Origin: Campanula takesimana
Lineage: Eukaryota; Streptophyta; Magnoliopsida; Asterales; Campanulaceae
DNA: 64,000 nucleotides
Assembly (NCBI GenBank): GCA_026119855.1
Contig: JAOWBW010000038.1
Coordinates: forward strand, 2,221,824-2,285,823
Direction of reading: 5' to 3'
Part shown: positions 50,426 to 61,058 of the stretch, one piece after another
How the letters are laid out: each line of letters starts with the position of its first letter
Numbering within the stretch: the stretch's first letter is position 1
Translations under genes and position numbers: made by a program
Notes under the pieces: model-generated
Databases searched by the model: none
Seen by the model: the letters and a program-made list of their open reading frames with translations, nothing else
Told to the model about the DNA's origin: nothing

Positions 50426-51660
50426 GTTGGTGTATATGCCCTAGGCATGTTATTGTTGGGGTGCAACCCAAAGTCCCACATCGGCAATTGAGGAAATAAT
50501 TGCAAGGTATATAAGAGTACCCACCCACTTCATTAGTATGAGGCCTTTTGGGAGTTGACCCAAAAACAAATCCGTGCTGGCTGGGCCCAAAGCGGACAAT
50601 ATCATACTAATGTGGGAAAGTGGTGGTGGTGGTCGCGGTCCTTACAAGTGGTATCAGAGCCTGGTTCGAATGGGCCCGGCCGGGTGGACCGTGTGTGTGC
50701 TTTATATGGTGGGGTTCCCCTTGTGCGACATAGCGAATCGAGTCTTGAAATCGAGGGCGATGGTGTTTCGCGGGCGGTTGGTACAAGCTTTCGCCGATAT
50801 GGGCCAGAGGAAACACTGCGGGCCATAGCGGTGTGGTCCTTGGTTTGAGGGGAGGATTGTTAGGGTGCAACCCAAAGTCCCACGTCGGCAATTGAGGAAA
50901 TAATTGCAAGGTATATAAGAGCACCCACCCACTTCATTAGTATGAGGCCTTTTGGGAGTTGACCCAAAAACAAATCCGTGCGGGCTGGGCCCAAAGCGGA
51001 CAATATCATACTAATGTCGGAAAGTGGTGGTGGTGGTCGCGGTCCCTACAGTTATTTGGCACGTTGTTTGACAATGTTTGTTATCACTTTTCATTTATAT
51101 AAAGAGATGTTTTAGATTATTATTTATTGTTACATGTTTTGTTATAATAATATCCGTCCCTAGTACTTTTAAAGAACTAGTATGAGTTCAATTCGATGAT
51201 TATATGATGATCATGTGTATGGGAAACAAGTTAAACTTATGGGTATGTGTTATGGAACACATACTGGACATGACCCAACTATGAGGTTTATGTCATGGTT
51301 ATAATGTCATAATTAAACTTATAAATAGTTATATCATTGGAATCCTTAGACCTGAGATTATTACGATCTTTCACATAGTGGAGATCATGTTTGACATATT
51401 CAAACGTTACTCTTAACCAAGTAATTATAAATGATATGATTGGCATGATCGAAGCTATGTAGGGAAGTGTAATAAGTCAAGATGGAATTTGTCCCTCTTC
51501 ATGAGAGATGTCAAGCATGGGCCCCTCGATGAATAGTGTTGATGAAATGCATGGCTGTGCTCACATGAATTGATATGATCAATGTCATTTGTATAATAAA
51601 ACTAATTGGAATCGAGAAAAGTATTGAGTATTGTAAGTTGACCATTGACCATGGCTTACG
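50426..51660. other. Unclassified repeat-like DNA around the TRIM
   Basis: Removing the TRIM joins TGTTGGTGTATATGCCCTAG with sequence that runs without ORFs to about 51660. TGTTGG at the start suggests a retrotransposon LTR, but no partner copy is present in the window. Confidence 0.35.
50454..51050 (+). mobile_element. Complete TRIM retrotransposon
   Basis: 597 bp with two 193-bp LTRs (50454-50646 and 50858-51050; TGTTGGGG/TGTTAGGG to TACA) that differ at six positions, about 97% identity. Perfect 5-bp target duplication GTTAT (50449-50453 and 51051-51055). Primer site TGGTATCAGAGC (50649-50660) and polypurine tract TTGAGGGGAGGAT (50845-50857) are present. The 211-bp interior has no real gene; ORFs through it are incidental. 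Confidence 0.93.
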
Positions 51661-52390
51661 CTTAGACGTGGCCAATTAAAACCGGAAACCGGCTAACCGC
51701 CGGTTATCAACCGGTCAAAACCGGCTAACCGGTTAACCGGCAACCGCCTCAACCGCGAACCGTCGGTTAGCCGATCCGGTTAAGGTTAGTGATTTTCAAA
51801 ACCGGCCAACCGCCGGTTACTAACCGGTTATTAATCGTATACAAAAACCGGCGGTTATAACCGCCTAATGGCTACTTTTTAAATTTTGCACCATCCCCCC
51901 CCCCCCCAGATTTTGCAGACACGTGCACTGTCCAAAAAATGGCTAGTTTTCAAACTAACCGTTAGTTTCCGTTAACTGGCGGCCATAAATGAAAAAACAA
52001 ATTGTGAAAAATTGTATACATATAAATACCCCCTCCCTCCTAGCATTTTATTTCCACACCTTCTCTCTACTCTTTCTCTCTCTACTAATTCCTAAGTCTC
52101 TCACACTCTCATTCATTTCCAGTTAGTTTGCAGAATTTTAGTCAAATTTCTAATGATTTCCAGTTAGTTTTCTAATGAAATCACTTTTCTAATCTATTAC
52201 GAAAATTCCACTCACTTTTTTAACCATTCCAGTCAGTTTCTAAACATTTTCCAGTTAATTTTCAGAATTACAGTCAATTTTTTGACATTTTCAGTTAGTT
52301 TTTTAACAAAATCTGTGTTTTTCATCATTTTCAGTCAGTTTTTTAGCGATTTCCAGTCAGATTTTTTTTTTCATTTTTTTTTAACAAAAA

Positions 52391-53424
52391 TGGCCTCATC
52401 TTGAAGGCGCGGCAAGGAACATGTTGATTCTTCCTCCTTTAACCCAGATTTTGAGCAACATTTGGACGAAAGTGAGCAACATGTTGAAGAAAATGTTGTT
52501 CAAAGTGGTAGGGGCGCCCCGGGGCGTGGGAAGAGGTGGTCGGGGTCAACGTCAACAACGAGAATCCAAATCCGACACTTTTACGATCCATTTCCGAAAA
52601 GTACAACTTCACCCGGATGACTTTATACATTTTCGAGCGGAATGCAACTATTGTAGCAAAACTTACTTGTTCACAAAAGGTGTAGGGCATGGAACATTGA
52701 ACTTCCACATGAGAAAAACACATCCCGAGAAACTTGGGATTGAGAGTGATCAAACTCAATTACAATTTGCTCAACCTAACACCCAAGGTACGTCTTCGGT
52801 CTTATTTAAGTTTAATAATATCGTTTATAGGAAAGTGTTGTGCAAATTTGTGTGTGTTAAAGGGCTTCCTTTTAACTTTGCGGGTGATGATTTTTTTGAA
52901 AGGTTTATTAGACTTTCTTTAAATCCCGCCGCCTCCAAAGTACCACGTACGACTCTCGTACGCGATATTAAAAAGGTGGTTTTGGAATATAAATTTTTTT
53001 TAAGGTCAAACTCCGTTTTTATCCATTGTACTTTCTAGTGTGTTTCACTTTAACATTTGTACTTTTTTCTTTCAAAAATACCATTGTACTTTGGGAAACA
53101 TATCATTTTAACCCCAAAATCGCGGATTGAGGCACGGATTAGTTGCGGATTTAGCCACGGATTTGGGGTCAAAATGATACATTTTCCAAACTACAATGGT
53201 ATTTTTGGAAGAAAAAAAGTATAATGGTAAAAGTGAAACATCATGTAAAGTACAATGGATGAAAACGGAGTTTGCCCTTTTTTTAATTGATGTTCTAACA
53301 AAATTAGATCAAAGAGTTTCAATTTGTACCGATGGTTGGAGTGATCATTGGCAAAGAAATAGTTATTTGGGTGTTACATGCCATTGAATAGATAATTCAT
53401 GGACTATCCAAAAAAGATTAATTG
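52391..53424 (+). pseudogene. hAT (BED zinc-finger) transposase relic
   Basis: ATGGCCTCATCT is followed at once by a stop. After a frameshift near 52530, a BED-type finger is readable (CNYCSKTY then HMRKTHP). Next come the hAT block GDDFFERFIRLSLNP and, beyond the MITE, TDGWSDHWQRNSYLGVTCH with an in-frame TGA. Multiple lesions plus two insertions make it non-functional. Confidence 0.75.
53004..53277. mobile_element. Mutator-like MITE inside the transposase relic
   Basis: 274 bp with long imperfect inverted arms starting GGTCAAACTCCG and GGGCAAACTCCG. Both flanks read TTTTTTTAA (52995-53003 and 53278-53286), compatible with a 9-bp duplication. GCGGATTGAGGCACGGATT and its relatives repeat in the centre. 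Confidence 0.65.
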
Positions 53425-55205
53425 TGTTGGGTATGCTTATTTCTTAACCCTCTCAATTTATGTTAGAATTGATTGATACCATCACCTAAGTATATTTTAT
53501 GGACTTTAGGATCCTATGTAAGAAGATTTATAACTTCAATTTTTAGCTAAGTCCAATTTTATAGAATAGGCTTAGTGGTTAGGGCTTATGCTTAGAATTG
53601 AGGTTTCAATTACTGAAGACCAAGTATAATGCGCAGGACATTTCATGCGCAAAGCATCATCTGCTCATTTTCAAGCGCAGTAAACGCTTGCTCATTCTCC
53701 ATGCGCAGAGCATCACCTGCTTATTTTCCATGCGCAGAGCAACACCTGCTCCTTCTCCACGCGCATAGCATTACCTGCTCATTTCCATGCGCAGAACATT
53801 ATCTGCTCCCTTTCATTTGGAGAACAACACTTGCTTGGTTTTTATGAGCAGAACGTCTGCACATTCTCTATACGCATGACTTCTATGAGCAGAGCAGATT
53901 AACTTGGTCATTATGATTATCTTTCAACAACCTCATATTCTTAAAGCTTGGAAAGCGCTTATACTTATTTTCAAGATTTGAAGAAGACCAAGGAGCAAGC
54001 ATGAAGACCATGTGCAGATCATCATCTGCGCATCCATCACTTGCGCATTCTCCCATGCGCGCGCAGTTATGCCTTAGTCAATTCTCTCATTTCCTGACCT
54101 CACATTATTGAAGCTTGGAAAGCGTCAAGTCAAGCTACGCTTTTTGGATTGAGTCAAAGTGCTGATGTATACATACGACAAAACAAGCACACTCAGCATA
54201 CACCTAGATAGAGACGCGCCTCAGTTTTGAAATTCAAAATAAAGACAACTGTCATCCTTCTAGAAGAAGTTTGAAGCTTATCCACTTGCTCTGTCTCCAA
54301 CGGCTATAAAGGACACCTGCGCACCAATCACATTGTGCCAGCACATTGTCCTTGCTCAGAGCTCCAACGGCTAGTTTTTGAAGCTCCTCTATAAATAGCC
54401 CTGCTCTTCCTCATTTCCAAGCTGCTTGAGTTTTTTGCTTCCAAAGAGAAACTTTGAAGATTTGAAGATTGCTTGCATATTTCCAGAATTCTCAAGATCA
54501 GCCTTCATATCTTCATACCTTACCAAGCCCAGATCCTAAAGCCTTGTATCACCCAGAATTCTTTGTGCTCTTCATCTCATAGATTCTTAGAGCCCAGAAT
54601 TTCTGACACACACACACACCTCTTGAAGCTTTGATCATTTAGATCTAACTTCTTGAGATACACCGGTTTAGTCTAGGATTTGCTCTTCATAGAATAGATT
54701 TTGATTTGAGTTTTGATTCCTTGTAATCTTGTAAAAGCTCCTCATATCAATATAAATTTCATAGTTAGAAAATCCAAGACTAACCATCTTGGTAGAGGAC
54801 GTAGATCTTTCATCGATCGAATCTATCCAAATAGCTTGCCTCGTTACTCTGCTTTTCATTCTACATTTAAGCTTTTCTGATATATTGCTTTGTTTGATTT
54901 TTATAGATTGTCTTGCAGTGTTTGAATTGTGTTTATTTGCTTTCTGCCTTAGAACATTTTGCGCCTCTCTTTAAGCCAAACTTTGTGCGTGCGTTTTTAC
55001 ACTCGTGCGCATATACATGCGCATTAGTGATTGCTTTAAGTTTCCGCTATGCATTTCACACTCTTGTTGCGCGCTATACTTAGCCGAAATTAGAGCTGTG
55101 CGCATTTGCCATTGATTTTCAAAAGGGTTTGAAAAGAATTTTAAAACGCTATTCACCCCCCCCCCTAGCATTTTTCATACCCTTGTTGCCCCTTTGGGAC
55201 CAACA
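53425..55205 (+). repeat. 5' LTR of the SIRE-like element
   Basis: TGTTGGGTATGC to GGGACCAACA, about 1.78 kb. The left boundary falls exactly where the transposase frame stops and matches the expected inverse of the right end; without a 3' LTR it remains inferred. It includes a GAGCAGATGC/TGCGCA minisatellite and a C-run near 55158-55168. Confidence 0.6.
53629..53900. repeat. Minisatellite of CATGCGCAGAGCATCACCTG units
   Basis: Six to seven units of roughly 35-45 bp alternate ATGCGCAGAGCA and CACCTGCTC(A)TTTTCC. Diverged copies recur near 54010-54070. Confidence 0.75.
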
Positions 55206-55207
55206 AG

Positions 55208-55219
55208 TGCTATCAGAGC
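55208..55219 (+). other. Primer-binding site of the SIRE-like element
   Basis: TGCTATCAGAGC two bases after the LTR; one mismatch (C for G) from the usual tRNA-Met complement TGGTATCAGAGC. Confidence 0.7.
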
Positions 55220-55279
55220 AAACACCTTCTTAAAACTTGTTTTGTTTTTCAAGCTTAACAGCTTGGGTGCCGATTCAAG

Positions 55280-57572
55280 ATGGCTTCAAAATCTTTGGCA
55301 ATGGCTAACTATTCACATGTTCCTGTGCTCAACGAAGATCACTTCGACATCTGGAAGCACTGCATGCTCACTCATTTTTCTTCCATTGACGAGATCCTCC
55401 ACGACATTGTTCTTGAAGGACCCTACATCCCAATGAAGGCTAATCCTGATGCTGCTACCAACAAGGACAATCCTACCATCAAGAAGCCCAAGGAGGAATG
55501 GACTGATGAAGAAAAGAAATGGGTTGGCTATGATGGAAGAGCAAGGAACATCATCCTAAGAACCTTGGACCTCTCTACGCACAATCAGATTGTGAGCTGC
55601 ACAACTGCAAAAGATCTATGGGATGCTATTGAAGGCTATGTGAATGGAGACAAAGTTAGCAAGGAAAATAAAAGATTTGTTGTGCAAAGAAAATTCAACT
55701 GCTTCATGAAGATTGATGGTGAAACCCTAAGACAAACCTATGATCGCTACTGTGCTATTGTAAATTCTTGTATATCTCTGGGAAAGACTTTCACCAACAA
55801 AGAAATTAATGCCCAATTCTTAGATGCGCTTGGTTCTAGATATGTGCACAAGGCAAGTCATCTGGAATATTCTGGATTTCTGGATACTTGGCCTCTGCGC
55901 AGTTTGTATGCTAATTTAAAAGTGTTCGAGTTAAAACTTGATCGAATTGATGAAACGGAAGGAAAAGGAAAAGCAATCTCAATGGTTGCGCAAAAAGAAC
56001 CTGCGCATGCTCAAACCTCAGAAAAAGTGTCTACTTCATCCTTACTTGAAATGGATGACGATGACTTCGCTATATTTGTAAAGCGATTTCAAAAATTCAG
56101 GAAATTCTCAAAACCTGGATCCTCAAGTAAAGCTCCAGCAAAGTTCTCTCGTGGAAGAGACTCAAATAAAGATGATGACTTGGTTTGCTACAACTGTAGA
56201 AAGCCTGGTCATTTTGCATCAAAATTCCCTACTCCAAAATTTGAGTACATGAAGAGGAACGGTGCGCAGAGATCCTCTAAGCAGCAAGGAATGGTTGCTG
56301 AAGAAGACTGCGCAGACAAGGAGCTCAAGACCTGGATAGAGACAGACACTGAAGACAGTGATGAAGATGACTCTGAGGATGGACTGCTCTGTTTGATGGC
56401 CAATGCTGATGATAACGACTCAGAAAATGACGTTCCAGATATGAACGTACCGAATGAGCCAAGGAAAATTGCAAAGAAGAAAGGTCCCACTATCACTGAA
56501 CTGGTAGAAATGGGACATCTAACTCCAAGCAAACATAATGGCAAGTACTTATTTGCCAGAGCAGACCTATCAAAGAAATTTGTAGCAACGCCACCGCGCA
56601 AAGAACCGCTTGAAATCCCTACTGAAATTGTAAAAGAAAATGATGACTCTGCCACTGAGCGCGAGTCCGTTTTTCAACAAGCTGAAAAGGTAATCAAGAA
56701 ATTCAATTCTATGAAAGAAGCAGTGGACTTATCAATTGGAGAAATTTCACAGCTTAAGACGGAGAAATCTCTTTTAAAAATCTGAAAACACCCTCCTTAA
56801 GGAGCAGATTAAGAGCATGACTCCTCTTACTGAAAAGAACCGTTTCTTGACAGATCAAAATGCGTTATTTAAAGTAAGAAACGAAGAGTTGGCTGCTCAA
56901 GTAGCTGATCTCACAAAGATCACTGATGAGTGGACCAAATCTCGTGTCACTATGGATCAAATTCTAGAATCCCAAAAAACCAGTGGAGATAAGGAAGGCT
57001 TGGGATTCTCAACTAGTGACAACTTTAAATGCGCCGTTTGCTCTGAAAGAGAAAAGGATTTTACACCCCAAAAAACTGTTGAAATTCCTAAAGCAAAGCA
57101 CTCTGCTTCAATGGGTAAAGGACAGGAGAAAGTCCAGAGACAAAATTTCCATTATGTCTACCCAAAGAAGCAAACTGGGAAAGCCAAGGGTAAAGCTAAA
57201 GTTGAATCTGCGCATGACAACTCATATTCTGACTATGGTTGCGCTTCAACTTCGAATGTCAAATCTGCGCAAAAGGGCCATGCGCATGAAAGCCATGCGC
57301 CCCAACGCCAAATGCGCATTCTTAAGAAAAGCGCACCTAAACCTCAGAAAATGATATTTGTCAAAGCTAGTTCAACTGCCCCAGTTCAGAATGCTAAGCC
57401 AAAGAAAAGTAAAGAGTTTGTAAAAACCCAATCTATAAGTGGCTTACATCATTGTGTTGTGTGTGATGGTTTAGGTCACAAGGCTGCAGAATGCCTTTTG
57501 CGATTTGCTCCTAATGCTAAGGGACGTAAAAATCCTAAGGTCAGACATGAGTGGGTTGTCAAAAGTTGCTAA
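55280..57572 (+). pseudogene. SIRE-like Gag, frameshifted
   Basis: The first frame (55280-56785, 501 codons) starts with a typical copia Gag opening (NEDHFDIWKHCMLTHF), with a zinc knuckle near residue 305 whose last ligand is Phe (CYNCRKPGHFASKF). It has an acidic Ser/Asp region and a coiled coil. A one-base gain in an A-run near 56777 stops it; the following frame (to 57572) continues the coiled coil (KEQIKSMTPL), then Lys-rich and CGCAT-encoded Ala/His stretches, then a second, complete knuckle CVVCDGLGHKAAEC. Total about 760 codons, long as in SIRE elements. Confidence 0.8.
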
Positions 57573-57610
57573 CTCTAGGACCCAAGAATAAAGGGGACCT
57601 GCGTTTTTAA

Positions 57611-59868
57611 TGTCTATTTTTCAGGTCTCCTGCTTCACTGCGCACTCTTCACAAGCTAAAGCGCATATATGGTATCTCGATAGTGGATGCTCTTGACACA
57701 TGACTGGAGTTGCCAACAACCTTGAAGATGTGCATGAAGGAAGAGGTGCCTCAGTTACTTTTGGGGACAACAACAAAGGGCACATAGTTGGATATGGAAG
57801 GATCAGAAAAGATAAAGTGTGCATTGAGAAAGTTGCGCTCGTAGAAGGCCTCAAGCACAACCTTCTCTCCATATCACAATTCTGCGATAAAGGTCTGGAA
57901 TGCCATTTCACTTCAACGCACTGCTATATCAAAGATGGAAAATCCGGACTCACTTTGCTCACTGGGACTCGTAAGGCAAATGTTTATATCATTGATCTTA
58001 CTACTATAAATTCTATCACTAATCTCTGTTTTGTAGCAAAGAATGTAAGTGAAAGCAGCTGGCTATGGCACAAGCGCTTAAGTCATTTGAACTTCAAGTA
58101 TTTGTCTAAGCTAGGAAGGGAAAATCTTGTCAAAGGACTTCCCAAAGTAGCTGACCATCATGACAGAAAATGCGCAGCATGCCAGCTTGGTAAACAACCT
58201 AAGCAATCTTTCTCCAGCAAGATTGCTTCCTCAACTTCCAAATGTTTACAACTGCTTCACATGGATTTGTTTGGACCTGTCACCACCGCGAGCATAGGAG
58301 GAAACAAGTATACCTTAGTTGTGTTGGATGACTACTCAAGATACACATGGGTTGAAATGATGATATCCAAAGATGACTGCTATGATATCTTGACTGCTCT
58401 ATTTCAAAAGCTCCAAACTCAAAAGGAAGACGACATCGTGAGCGTTAGATCAGACAATGGAACTGAATTTAAGAACAACGGTGTCGCGCAATATTGTGAC
58501 GACCATGGGATTGATCACAATTTCTCTGCTGCTGGAGTTCCTCAACAAAATGGCGTTGTGGAAAGAAAGAATCGCACGTTGATTGAGGCTGGAAAAACCA
58601 TGATAGCAGAAGCAAAGGTGCCAAAGTATTTCTGGGGAGAAGCTGTCAACACTGCTTGCTTTACTCAGAATAGATCCCTCATCAACAAAGCCTACAACAA
58701 AACTCCATATGAGCTATGGAGAGGAAGAGCGCCCAACATCACTTTCTTTAAGATTTTTGGCTGCAAATGCTATATCCTCTACAACGGAAAAGACCATAGA
58801 GGTAAATTCGATGCCAAAGCAGATGAAGGTATTTTTTTTGGGTATGCCAAACATTCTAAAGCTTTTCGTGTTTTTAATAGAACTACTCTAGTTATTGTAG
58901 AATCTGTACATGTTACTTTTGATGAGCATTCTCTCCTTGAGCCACATTTGGCTCCAAATGATTATGATGATTCTGCTGAGAATGTTGAGACAGGTACGCA
59001 GCCACAAACTGCACCTGCGCAGAATGATAATCAAGCTGATCATAATCAGAATCAAGCAAGTCCATCCCATGCGCCAACTCCGGATGCTGCGCCAGAAGTG
59101 ACGACTCCTGATGCGCAGACACCCCCTCCTGCGCATGATGTTTCTCCGCTTCAGCAAATCACTTTTGATGATATTGATGCTGAAGCAAATGAAGTTCCTA
59201 TTGAAGATCTTCGTATTCCTACTACTCAACCAAACTTACCTCCCGAGGTTCGTGAAGTAAGAGATCATCCAACAACAAACATCATTGGTGATCTCAATGT
59301 AGGGGTTCGTACAAGGAGAGTATCCAACTTTGATGCATATAATTCCTTTATTTCTCAAATCGAACCAAAGAAGATTGATGAAGCGCTCCAAGATTCAAGC
59401 TGGGTTATTGCTATGCAAGAAGAGCTTAATCAATTTGAGCGCTGCAAAGTTTAGACTTAGTACTCAGACCTCATGTCCAAGGAGTTATTGGTACAAGATG
59501 GGTATTCAGAAACAAGATGGATGAGAATGGAAGCATCACAAGAAACAAAGCAAGGTTGGTTGCGCAAGGCTATAGGCAAGAGTAAGGAATTGACTACGAT
59601 GAAACTTTCGCGCCCGTTGCAAGACTTGAAGCTATAAGGATCTTCCTAGCTTACGCTGCTCACAAGAAATTCAAGCTTTATCAAATGGATGTGAAGAGCG
59701 CATTTCTCAATGGTGAACTCCAAGAGACGGTCTACGTAGCTCAACCACCTGGATTTGAAGATAGTAGATTTCCAAATCACGTCTTCAAACTTCAGAAAGC
59801 TTTGTATGGACTTAAGCAAGCTCCAAGAGCATGGTACGATACTCTATCAAAATATTCTATGCAATTTA
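57611..59868 (+). pseudogene. SIRE-like protease, integrase and partial reverse transcriptase
   Basis: Protease motif WYLDSGCS is followed by TGA at 57692 where Arg is expected. The open frame 57700-59454 then carries the pre-integrase block WHKRLSHLNF, zinc finger with CAACQLGK, and integrase catalytic blocks HMDLFGPV, SDNGTEFK and PQQNGVVERKNRTL. A register change near 59453 and a TAA at 59581 interrupt reverse transcriptase, of which RWVFRNKM, MDVKSAFLNG and YGLKQAPRAWYD remain. No YVDD or RNase H. Confidence 0.85.
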
Positions 59869-61043
59869 GATGTATCAATTATAACATCAAAACACATAAA
59901 GTCAAACAGACTCGATTAGTCAATCCACTATATTGGTGAAACTTGACATATCCTCTAAAATAATAGAACTGGTCATATCCTCCAGATCACTGTAATACTA
60001 GTCAAATCCACTAGGCAATCTCAGATACTGAATCGTGGTTATCCATCGTTTCAATATTCAGAACTGACTTTACGTATATCAATCCATCGAGAAAATCCAT
60101 CGAAAAGGTGTAGCTCTCGGTGTCAAATAGTTAACAATGGAGCTGCCTTCGAAATTCATTCATGAATCTCTAACAAGATCAAGAATATCTCAAGAACACG
60201 CATACCTTGGTTGTTTCCACTAATAGGTCAACACAGATACTCAATTCATACATCCACTACAAGGTAGATATATCCTCTATCAAGAAATTCTCAAGTTGAA
60301 TATTTAACTCGTTTAACTCAATCGAGGTCAAGAACACTAATCCAGATGTCAGCACTGTATTCGCACTGTCACAACTCAAGATAATCCCAGTTTCTCATCA
60401 AGAATGGATACATCCATCTGGTTTGGTACAGAAATTCCACTATCAATCACATAGGTTAAATACCCAGTACAATCTCAAGAACCCTTTCTAGACTTTCAAT
60501 GCAAAATATGAATGATATGCATAAATCTATCATGCTCACATAAATAGTCAAGCATACTAGCAGAGAATTAATTACCATCTATTATGGTAAACAAGATTGG
60601 CCTAACACATAGAAAGCCAAGTCATGACACGTAGACAGCCAAGCTATATCACGTATCACATCAATGTCCCATACCGGTGACACGACCAAATTAACATAGA
60701 ACGTATAGGGTGTTATCACCCACACTTCTATCAAGCTCTTACTAATAACAATATCAACACGTAGTCTCTTACTAGAGAATACACTTCCACGTAATTCACG
60801 AGATAAGGACAAGCATGCATATATAGCACGAAACAATGTCCACAAGACAAGATAGATACGCCTAAGTCTTTAAAGACTCGCGCTCTCGATTCTCAATCCA
60901 TCTAATCTAATTGGATCAACACTATCAACACAAGTCCTATGCCTGGTATGACAACAAGTAACGAAGCACTCGGCGTCGAAAACACACCCAAGACTAACCC
61001 AACCTAGGCCATAGACCCTATCCAGGCTTAGAGCTAAACCATA
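59869..61043 (-). other. Untranslated leader of a gypsy-type element, truncated
   Basis: Non-coding, Tyr/Ser-codon-like AT/C-rich DNA between the copia break and the inverted primer site. No Gag start is reached before the sequence ends at the copia junction. No gene seen. Confidence 0.5.
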
Positions 61044-61055
61044 GCTCTGATACCA
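61044..61055 (-). other. Primer-binding site on the minus strand
   Basis: GCTCTGATACCA on the plus strand is the exact inverse of TGGTATCAGAGC. It places the 5' LTR of a minus-strand retrotransposon to its right. Confidence 0.8.
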
Positions 61056-61058
61056 CAC

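Larger units (their letters stand above)
51664..53424 (+). mobile_element. Truncated Ac-like hAT transposon
   Basis: The left region is packed with AACCGGTTAACCGG-type inverted motifs (51680-51860), like hAT subterminal repeats; a CT-rich leader and a transposase relic follow. The right part is cut off by the SIRE-like LTR at 53425, so no right end or target duplication can be defined. Confidence 0.6.
53425..59868 (+). mobile_element. SIRE-like copia retrotransposon, 3' truncated
   Basis: 5' LTR, primer site, long Gag, protease, integrase and the start of reverse transcriptase are present in order. After AWYDTLSK the coding sequence stops matching (about 59868) and the leader of an inverted gypsy-type element follows, so the catalytic YVDD part, RNase H and 3' LTR are missing. 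The long coiled-coil Gag suggests the SIRE/Maximus lineage. The hexamer TGCGCA recurs throughout LTR and genes. Confidence 0.8.

Noticed and set aside
50555..50932. Several overlapping ORFs on both strands
   Set aside because: They lie across the TRIM LTR and its priming site; TRIMs are non-coding.
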